A stretch of 25,674 nucleotides of DNA from DASQFD01 sp035633255. Its GTDB lineage: Bacteria; Actinomycetota; Actinomycetes; Actinomycetales; Dermatophilaceae. Shown here one piece after another: positions 7,699 through 14,076 of this stretch (its first letter is position 1; every line of letters begins with the position of its first letter). The stretch is from assembly GCA_035633255.1 (NCBI GenBank), contig DASQFD010000031.1, positions 1 through 25,674 of the forward strand, given 5' to 3'. The notes below the pieces were generated by a model that was not told where the DNA came from, made no database searches, and worked only from the letters and a program-made list of their open reading frames with translations. Position numbers and translations under genes: made by a program.

Positions 7699-8013
7699 AT
7701 GCCCACGACGACGATCGCGGGGCAGGAGGTCGAGGTCAACGAGGAGGGCTTCCTCACCCGGCCCGACCAGTGGAGCGAGGAGCTCGGCGCCGAGCTGGCC
7801 GCGCTGATCGGGGTCGAGATGGACGACGCGCGGTGGCGGCTGGTCCGCTTCCTGCGCGAGGACTACGCCGCCCAGGGCGAGACCGCGACCCTGCGCCGGG
7901 TGAGCACCCGGACCGGCACCCCGGTCAAGGAGCTGTTCGGGCTGTTCCCGGGCAAGCCGGCCAAGAAGATGGCCTACGTCTCCGGGCTGCCCAAGCCCAA
8001 GGGCTGCGTGTGA
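7699..8013 (+). CDS. DsrC/TusE-family sulfur carrier protein
   Basis: This small protein (104 residues) belongs to the DsrC/TusE/DsvC family, whose flexible C-terminal arm carries sulfur on a penultimate cysteine. The family signature is clear: NEEGFLTRPDQWSEELG at the N-terminus, a central helical region (LVRFLREDYAAQG) and the arm SGLPKPKGCV with C103 next to last. The second arm cysteine of dissimilatory DsrC, eleven residues earlier, is replaced by A92, so the protein is TusE-like and cannot form the intramolecular disulfide or trisulfide described for DsrC. The start ATG follows AAGGA at eight bases. It lies 87 bp after the flavoprotein gene, in a gap with a small GC-rich inverted repeat (CCGGCG/CGCCGG near 7620-7645), and is likely co-transcribed. 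It probably accepts sulfane sulfur from the SQR or DsrE2 partner. No dsrAB or tus genes are in view. Confidence 0.9.
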   Translation: MPTTTIAGQEVEVNEEGFLTRPDQWSEELGAELAALIGVEMDDARWRLVRFLREDYAAQGETATLRRVSTRTGTPVKELFGLFPGKPAKKMAYVSGLPKPKGCV

Positions 8014-8023
8014 GGAGATGGCG

Positions 8024-8554
8024 ATGAGTGACTCCACCCCGATCGTGCCGAGCTTCGACGAGCCGGCCTCGCAGGGCCGCAAGCTGGCGATCATCGCCAG
8101 CAAGGGCAACCTCGACATGGCCTACCCCGGCCTCATCCTCGCCAACGCCGCGCTCGGCGAGGGCGTGGAGACCCACCTGTTCTTCACCTTCTGGGGCTTC
8201 GACCTGATCAACAAGGCGACGATGCACGACCTGAAGTTCAGCTTCCTCGGCAACACGGCCATGCACCCACCCGGCCGCTTCGGCGTGTCGGTGCCGCAGG
8301 CCCTGGGCGGGCTGCCCGGCGCCACGGCGCTGGCCACCAAGATGCTCAAGGACTCGATCGCCGAGCTCGACGTGCCCGAGGTGCCGGAGTTCCTCGAGCT
8401 CCTCACCGCGTCCGGCTGCCACATGTGGGGCTGCCGGATGTCGGCGGACATGAACAAGCTCACCGAGGACGACCTCTACGAGGGCGTCGAGGCGATCATC
8501 TCCGCGTCCGACTTCATCGAGCTCACCGAGGGTGCCCAGCTGCTCTTCATCTGA
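8024..8554 (+). CDS. DsrE2-like (DsrE/DsrF/DrsH family) sulfurtransferase
   Basis: This protein of 176 residues has the DsrE-like fold start RKLAIIASKGNLDMAYPGLILANAALGEG and the LFFTFWGFDLI strand typical of DsrE2/DsrE3-type proteins. Two cysteines, C132 and C137, sit in SGCHMWGCRMSADMNKL, the segment where DsrE2 proteins carry their sulfur-binding cysteine before a conserved M-S-x-D-M run. It likely relays protein-bound persulfide to or from the adjacent DsrC/TusE-like carrier. ATG 8024 is preferred because GAGGAG lies six bases upstream; ATG 8018, in frame, abuts that sequence too closely. The gap to the dsrC-like gene is ten bases, so the two are coupled. Its last eight bases overlap the 3' end of the convergent glgB fusion gene. 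A role in sulfide detoxification is more likely than energy conservation, since Hdr-like, Sox and Dsr core genes are not seen here. Confidence 0.85.
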   Translation: MSDSTPIVPSFDEPASQGRKLAIIASKGNLDMAYPGLILANAALGEGVETHLFFTFWGFDLINKATMHDLKFSFLGNTAMHPPGRFGVSVPQALGGLPGATALATKMLKDSIAELDVPEVPEFLELLTASGCHMWGCRMSADMNKLTEDDLYEGVEAIISASDFIELTEGAQLLFI

Positions 8555-11500
8555 GGGAGCGTGCCGGGACGGGTCGGTCCTCGTCCGGTGCCAGGTAGAT
8601 CGCCGTGAAGGCGGCCAGCCGCACCGTCACCGAGTGCGCCTGGTCGTTCCACGGGTGCTGCTCCGCCTCGAGCACCACGTCGGCCTGGCTCGGCGTCCCG
8701 TGCTGGTCGTAGCCGCTGGTGTCGAGGATGACCCGCCAGCGCCCCGGGCGAGGCACCCCCAGCCGGACCCACTCCTTGTCGTCCCCGCTGAAGTTCACCG
8801 CCACGGCGACCACGTCACCGCCGTGGCCGCCCTCGGCGAAGCGCAGGTAGGAGAAGGTGTTGCCGGTGTTGTCGTTCGCGTCGAGCCAGCGGAAGCCCGC
8901 CGGGTCGGAGTCCAGCCGCCACAGCGCGTCGTGGTCGCGGTAGAGCCGGTTGAGCTCCTTGACCAGGTTGTGCACGCGGTAGTGCGCCGGCTGGTCGAGC
9001 AGCCACCAGTCCAGCGAGCGCCCGTCCGCCCACTCGCCGGGCTGGGCGAACTCGCAGCCCATGAAGAGCAGCGGCTTGCCCGGATGGCTCCACATGTAGG
9101 CCAGGTAGGCCCGCAGGGTGGCCATCTGGTCGCCGCGCTGCCCGGGGATCTTGCCGACGAGTGAGCCCTTGCCGTGGACCACCTCGTCGTGGCTGACCGG
9201 CAGGACGTAGTTCTCGCTGAAGGCGTACATGAGCGAGAACGTCAGCTGGTTGTGGTGGTACTGCCGGTAGAACGGGTCGAGCGCGAGGTAGCGCAGGGTG
9301 TCGTTCATCCAGCCCATGTTCCACTTCAGGCCGAAGCCGAGGCCGCCGCCGTCGGTCGGTCGCGTCACCCCCGGCCACGAGGTGGACTCCTCGGCGATGG
9401 TGACGATGCCGGGCACCCGCTTGTATGCCGTCGCGTTCGCCTCCTGCAGGAAGCCGATCGCCTCGAGGTACTCCCGGCCGCCGTACTGGTTGGGCACCCA
9501 CTCGCCGTCCTTGCGTGAGTAGTCCAGGTAGAGCATCGACGCCACGGCGTCGACCCGCAGCCCGTCGGCGTGGAACTCCTCGAGCCAGTAGATGGCGTTG
9601 GCGACGAGGAAGTTGCGCACCTCCAGCCGGCCGAAGTCGAAGACGTGGGTGCCCCAGTCCGGCTGGTCGCCGCGCCGCGGGTCCGGGTGCTCGTAGAGCG
9701 CGAGCCCGTCGAAGCGCGCGAGCGCCCAGTCGTCCCGCGGGAAGTGGCCGGGCACCCAGTCCAGGATGATGCCGATCCCGTTCTGGTGGAGCCTGTCCAC
9801 GAGGTACTTGAAGTCGTCCGGGGTGCCGAACCGCGCCGTCGGCGCGTAGTACCCGGTGACCTGGTAGCCCCACGACGGCCCGAAGGGGTGCTCCATGACC
9901 GGAAGCAGCTCGACGTGGGTGAACCCGAGGTCCGAGACGTAGTTGACCAGGTGCTCGGCCATGTCGCGGTAGGTCAGCCCCTGACGCCACGAGCTGAGGT
10001 GCACCTCGTAGACGCTCATCGGGCCGGTGTGCGGGTTGGTGCGGGCCCGCCGCTCCATCCACGCGTCGTCTCCCCACTCGTGGAACGCCTCGTCGACGAC
10101 CGAGCCGGTGTTCGGGGGCACCTCGGTGCGCCGGGCCATGGGGTCGGCCTTGGCGCGCACGATGTCATCGGCCCCGCGGATCTCGAACTTGTACGTCGAG
10201 CCCGCCACGACACCGGGCACGAACAGCTCCCACACGCCCGACTCGCCGAGGAGCCGCATCGGGTGCACGTGGCCGTCCCAGCTGTTGAAGTCCCCGATCA
10301 CGCGCACCGCCTTCGCGCGCGGGGCCCACACCGCGAAGGAGGTGCCGCGCACGGTGCCCATCGGCCCCGGGTACTCGTGCACCCGCGCCCCCAGCACCGT
10401 CCAGAGCTGCTCGTGCCGCCCCTCGCCGACCAGGTGCAGGTCGACCTGCCCCAGCGTCGGCGCGAAGCGGTACGGGTCGTCCTGCAGGTGCTCCACGCCG
10501 TCGGCCCAGCTGACGAGGAGCCGGTAGTCCATCGTGCGGGACACCCCCTCGCGCACCGCGGTGAACACCCCCTCCGCCTCGTGCGCGAGGGTCAGCTCCT
10601 CGCCGTCCTCGAAGCGGACCCGCACCCGCTCGGCGAGCGGCCGCAGGACCCGGATCCGCAGGCCGCCGGGCTCCAGGTGCTGCCCGAGCAGGTCGTGCGG
10701 CTGCTGGTGGCGCCCCTGGACCAGGGCGGTGATGGCACCGCTCACCTCGGGGCTGGGGTTGGGGGACACGGGAGCCCTCTCGTCGTCGGTTCGGGATGGG
10801 TCTGCAGGGGGTGCGTCGGCTGGGGGTGCGTCGGCTGGGGGTGGGTCGGCTGGGGCTGCGTCGGCTGGGGGTGGGTCTGACGGGGCCGCGTCGGAACGGG
10901 CCGGCCCCCGGGCGGCGCCGGCCAGCAGCCGGTCGACGGCCGCGAGCGGGATACCCACCCAGCTCGGTCGGTTGCGCGCCTCGTAGACCACCTCGTAGAG
11001 CGCCTTGTCCAGCTCCAGGGCGGTGAGCAGCGCGAGGTGGCGCCGGGGGTCGGCACCGGAGCGGACGGCATACCCGGCCAGGAAGGCGCCGGAGGCCGCT
11101 TCGACCCAGCCCCGCGCGGACGGCCCGCCGGCCCGCTCCACCGAGTCGCCCGCATAGTCCAGGCTGCGCAGCATGCCGGCGACGTCGCGCAGCGCCTGGT
11201 CGGGGCGGCTGCGCTCGCGCAGCGGCCGCATCGGCTCCCCCTCGAAGTCGAGGAGCACCCAGCCGAGGTCGGGTGAGCGCAGCACCTGCCCGAGGTGGTA
11301 GTCGCCGTGCACGCGCTGGAAGGCCGGCCAGGGCCCGGCCGCGGCGGCCTCGAGCACGGCGTCGATGTGCTCTGCGCGCGGGCCGAGCTCGGGCACCTGC
11401 GCGACCGCGGCCGCGGCCCGGCGGCGCATCGAGGCGAGCGTGTCGCGCACCAGCTCCGGGGTGGCCGGCGTTGTGCCGAGCGCGCGGCCGAGCACCTCGT

Positions 11501-12320
11501 GGACCTCGGCCGTCGCCTCCCCGAGCTCGCGGGCCGGGCCGGAGAAGTCCGCGCCGGCCTGGGCGGTCTGCAGGGCGACCCGCCAGGCGTCCTGCACCCC
11601 GGGCAGGAAGCGCTGGGCCATGGCGAGGTGCACCGGCTCCTCGCTCCCGCCCGGCCAGCGCCCCTCGAGCGCGCCGACCACGTCGGCGACCCGGTGGCAC
11701 CCGGCCTGCACGAGTGCGCTCTGCAGGACGACGTCGGGGTTGGGGCCCGGCTGCAGGGTACGGAAGACCTTGACGATGACCGGGACCTCCCGGCCGCGCT
11801 CGTCGACGCAGTGCAGCACCACCGAGGTGTTCGACTGCTCGCCGGAGAGGACCCGGGAGCCGGAGACGGTCAGGGTGGAGGGCCACGCCGGGGAGGGCAG
11901 GCCCCGCACGGTCGGCTCCGCCGCCCCGGAGCGGGTGCTCGAGGCGGCCCGCACCCGGCCCTGCAGGAGGGCGAGGAGCTCGGCGGCGTAGACGGGGTCG
12001 TGGGGGGCGTCGTAGACCCATCGACGGCCGAGGACGCTGTGCTCCAGCGTTCCGACCAGGGCCTCGTCCGCGCCGGCGAGCGGGGCGTCACGGTAGGTCA
12101 GCGGCACCTGGTAGACGACCGGCTCCGGGCCCGCGTCGTCCGCGACGAGCAGGGTCTCCACGCCCACCTCCCCCGCCGGGTCGTCGAGCCGCCACGACGC
12201 GAGCAGGCGCGGTGACGGCGTGTGGCCCTTCGCGGCATACCAGCGTCGTCCCCCCATCCAGGCGGCGAGCAGCTCGAGCTTGGTCGGGCTCAGGGTGGCA
12301 CCGCGGTGGAGCTCAGCCAT
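8547..12320 (-). CDS. glgB: Maltokinase-GlgB branching enzyme fusion protein
   Basis: A single frame of 1257 residues encodes two complete enzymes. Residues 1-465 are a maltokinase (Mak/Pep2): the N-terminal cap MAELHRGATLSPTK, then the kinase loop VHGDYHLGQ with D340, and metal-binding DFEGEP with D358. This part makes maltose 1-phosphate from maltose and ATP. A Pro/Ala/Asp linker of about 45 residues follows (PADAP-type repeats). From about residue 520 comes a full GlgB: N1 domain, CBM48 (FAVWAPRAKAVRVIGDFNSW) and GH13 barrel with D924 in GLRVDAVAS, E977 in IAEEST and D1045 in PVSHDEV. That half forms alpha-1,6 branches. ATG 12320 has GGAGGG three bases upstream and overlaps the treS stop by eight bases. 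GTG 10769, just after the linker and five bases after AGAGGG, could also yield free GlgB. Mak and GlgB are usually separate proteins; the fusion joins the two steps flanking GlgE. Confidence 0.92.
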   Translation of the reverse strand: MAELHRGATLSPTKLELLAAWMGGRRWYAAKGHTPSPRLLASWRLDDPAGEVGVETLLVADDAGPEPVVYQVPLTYRDAPLAGADEALVGTLEHSVLGRRWVYDAPHDPVYAAELLALLQGRVRAASSTRSGAAEPTVRGLPSPAWPSTLTVSGSRVLSGEQSNTSVVLHCVDERGREVPVIVKVFRTLQPGPNPDVVLQSALVQAGCHRVADVVGALEGRWPGGSEEPVHLAMAQRFLPGVQDAWRVALQTAQAGADFSGPARELGEATAEVHEVLGRALGTTPATPELVRDTLASMRRRAAAAVAQVPELGPRAEHIDAVLEAAAAGPWPAFQRVHGDYHLGQVLRSPDLGWVLLDFEGEPMRPLRERSRPDQALRDVAGMLRSLDYAGDSVERAGGPSARGWVEAASGAFLAGYAVRSGADPRRHLALLTALELDKALYEVVYEARNRPSWVGIPLAAVDRLLAGAARGPARSDAAPSDPPPADAAPADPPPADAPPADAPPADPSRTDDERAPVSPNPSPEVSGAITALVQGRHQQPHDLLGQHLEPGGLRIRVLRPLAERVRVRFEDGEELTLAHEAEGVFTAVREGVSRTMDYRLLVSWADGVEHLQDDPYRFAPTLGQVDLHLVGEGRHEQLWTVLGARVHEYPGPMGTVRGTSFAVWAPRAKAVRVIGDFNSWDGHVHPMRLLGESGVWELFVPGVVAGSTYKFEIRGADDIVRAKADPMARRTEVPPNTGSVVDEAFHEWGDDAWMERRARTNPHTGPMSVYEVHLSSWRQGLTYRDMAEHLVNYVSDLGFTHVELLPVMEHPFGPSWGYQVTGYYAPTARFGTPDDFKYLVDRLHQNGIGIILDWVPGHFPRDDWALARFDGLALYEHPDPRRGDQPDWGTHVFDFGRLEVRNFLVANAIYWLEEFHADGLRVDAVASMLYLDYSRKDGEWVPNQYGGREYLEAIGFLQEANATAYKRVPGIVTIAEESTSWPGVTRPTDGGGLGFGLKWNMGWMNDTLRYLALDPFYRQYHHNQLTFSLMYAFSENYVLPVSHDEVVHGKGSLVGKIPGQRGDQMATLRAYLAYMWSHPGKPLLFMGCEFAQPGEWADGRSLDWWLLDQPAHYRVHNLVKELNRLYRDHDALWRLDSDPAGFRWLDANDNTGNTFSYLRFAEGGHGGDVVAVAVNFSGDDKEWVRLGVPRPGRWRVILDTSGYDQHGTPSQADVVLEAEQHPWNDQAHSVTVRLAAFTAIYLAPDEDRPVPARSLR
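10796..10885. repeat. 15-bp tandem repeat encoding the Mak-GlgB linker
   Basis: Six consecutive 15-bp units occur; the four central ones are GTGCGTCGGCTGGGG or single-base variants, and the outer two are more diverged. The block starts at 10796 and the last unit ends at 10885. On the coding (minus) strand each unit encodes five residues of PADAP/PADPP type. Because the unit is a multiple of three, gain or loss of units changes linker length without breaking the frame. Confidence 0.9.
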
Positions 12321-14076
12321 GGGCCCTCCGCTCGGCACGGGGCGCGACGGACAGCCAGAAGAAGTCCCGGGAGCCGAGGGTGACGACGATGGTGCCGTCG
12401 TCGGCGACGGGGGGAAAGCCGCTGCCGCCGAAGAGGTCGGAGGTGGCGGCGCCGCGCAGGGGTTCGGGAAGGGTGACGGTGGCGGCCTGCGGGGTGGAGG
12501 AGAGGTTGCTGACGCACAGCACGGCGGTGGCGCCGTGGTCGCGGCCGGGCTCCCCGGGGGGCGCGTCCGACCCGCGCGGCTCCCGGTCGACGCGGAGGAA
12601 GGCGAGGACGGAGTCGTTGGTGCTGTCCAGCAGCCGCAGCTCGCCGACCCCGAAGACCCGGTGCCGCCGGCGCACGGCGAGCATCGACTGCACCCAGTGG
12701 AGCAGCGAGCTCCCGGTGGCGCGCTGAGCCTCGACGTTGACGGTGTTGTAGTGGTAGACGAGCGAGGAGATGACCGGCAGGTGGAGGTGGTCCGGCTCGG
12801 CCTCGGAGAAACCCGCGTTGCGGTCCGGCGTCCACTGCATCGGGGTGCGGACGGCGTCGCGGTCGTGCAGCCAGATGTTGTCCCCCATGCCGATCTCGTC
12901 GCCGTAGTACAGGCACGGCGAGCCCGGCAGCGAGAGTTCGAGGGCGTGGATGAGCTCGATCTCGGGACGGCTGTTGTCCAGGAGCGGGGCGAGGCGCCGG
13001 CGGATGCCGACGTTGGCCCGCATGCGCGGCTCCGGCGCGTAGGAGCCGTACATCGCGGCGCGCTGCTCCGCCGTGACCATCTCCAGGGTGAGCTCGTCGT
13101 GGTTGCGCAGGAAGGTGCCCCACTGGGTGCCCCGCGGGATCTCCGGGGTCTCCTCGAGGACCGCGGCGATGGGCGCGGCGCGCTCCTCCCGCAGCGCGTG
13201 GAAGAGCATCGGCATGACCGGGAAGTGGAAGCACATCTGGCACTCGGGCGCGGACTCGGTGCCGAAGTAGGCGACGACGTCCTTGGGCGGCTGGTTCGCC
13301 TCGGCGAGGAGGATCCGGCCGGGGTACTCCGCGTCGACCATGGCCCGCAGGGACGTCAGGAACTCGTGGGTCCGGGGGTGGTTCTCGCCGTGGTGTCCCT
13401 CCTCCTCGTAGAGGTAGGGAACGGCGTCGAGGCGGAAGCCGTCGATGCCCTTGTCGAGCCAGAAGCGGACGACGTCGAACATCGCCTCGTGCACCGCCGG
13501 GTGCTCGAAGTTCAGGTCCGGCTGGTGGCTGAAGAAGCGGTGCCAGAAGAACTGCCCCCGCGCCGGGTCGAAGGTCCAGTTGGACACCTCGGTGTCGATG
13601 AAGATGATGCGGGCATCGGCGTACCGGTCATCGGTGTCGGACCACACGTAGAAGTCCCCGTAGGGGCCCTCGGGGTCGGAGCGGGACGCCTGGAACCACG
13701 GGTGCTGGTCGCTCGTGTGGTTCATCACCAGGTCGATGACGACCCGGATGCCCCGCGCGTGGGCCTCGCCGACGAGGTGCTCGAACTCGGTGAGCGTGCC
13801 GAACTCGGGCAGCACGGCGGTGTAGTCGGCGATGTCGTAGCCACCGTCGCGCCGCGGGCTGGCGAAGAACGGCGGCAGCCAGATGCAGTCGATGCCCAGC
13901 CACTGGAGGTAGTCCAGGCGCTCGATCACCCCGGTGAAGTCACCGGCGCCCGAGCCGGTGGAGTCGCGGAAGGCGCGCACCAGCACCTCGTAGAACACCG
14001 CCGTGCGGAACCAGCCGGGGTCGTCCCGCAGGCCCGGCCGCTCGGCGGTCGCCAGTCCGGTCGGGGTGGGGCTCAG
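12313..14076 (-). CDS. treS: Trehalose synthase (maltose alpha-D-glucosyltransferase)
   Basis: TreS interconverts trehalose and maltose by intramolecular glucosyl transfer and feeds maltose to maltokinase. The 587-residue protein begins SPTPTGLATAERPGLRDDPG, then enters the conserved WFRTAVFYEVLVRAFRDS. Catalytic GH13 residues are D217 (GFRLDAVPY), E259 (LLAEANQPP) and D327 (LRNHDELTLE); the substrate-site segment TPMQWTPDRNAGFS is also present. No ATG, GTG or TTG occurs in frame between the glgE-overlapping region and the conserved WFRTAV. The best start is CTG 14076, which overlaps the glgE stop as CTGA and has GAGGA four to five bases upstream. The length fits the actinobacterial family. 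The stop is overlapped by the maltokinase start. TreS and Mak form a complex in mycobacteria; here Mak is fused to GlgB instead of TreS. Confidence 0.93.
   Translation of the reverse strand: MSPTPTGLATAERPGLRDDPGWFRTAVFYEVLVRAFRDSTGSGAGDFTGVIERLDYLQWLGIDCIWLPPFFASPRRDGGYDIADYTAVLPEFGTLTEFEHLVGEAHARGIRVVIDLVMNHTSDQHPWFQASRSDPEGPYGDFYVWSDTDDRYADARIIFIDTEVSNWTFDPARGQFFWHRFFSHQPDLNFEHPAVHEAMFDVVRFWLDKGIDGFRLDAVPYLYEEEGHHGENHPRTHEFLTSLRAMVDAEYPGRILLAEANQPPKDVVAYFGTESAPECQMCFHFPVMPMLFHALREERAAPIAAVLEETPEIPRGTQWGTFLRNHDELTLEMVTAEQRAAMYGSYAPEPRMRANVGIRRRLAPLLDNSRPEIELIHALELSLPGSPCLYYGDEIGMGDNIWLHDRDAVRTPMQWTPDRNAGFSEAEPDHLHLPVISSLVYHYNTVNVEAQRATGSSLLHWVQSMLAVRRRHRVFGVGELRLLDSTNDSVLAFLRVDREPRGSDAPPGEPGRDHGATAVLCVSNLSSTPQAATVTLPEPLRGAATSDLFGGSGFPPVADDGTIVVTLGSRDFFWLSVAPRAERRAHG

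Noticed and set aside
6382..8118. 578-codon minus-strand frame opposite the sulfur operon
   Set aside because: It spans three well-supported plus-strand genes and shows only antisense-type composition.
8547..8554. Frameshift or truncation at the dsrE2-like/glgB junction
   Set aside because: Both proteins end naturally (EGAQLLFI and PARSLR); the 8-bp overlap is an ordinary convergent overlap.
10796..10885. CRISPR array
   Set aside because: The units are 15 bp, contiguous, without spacers and inside a coding frame; this is a coding tandem repeat.
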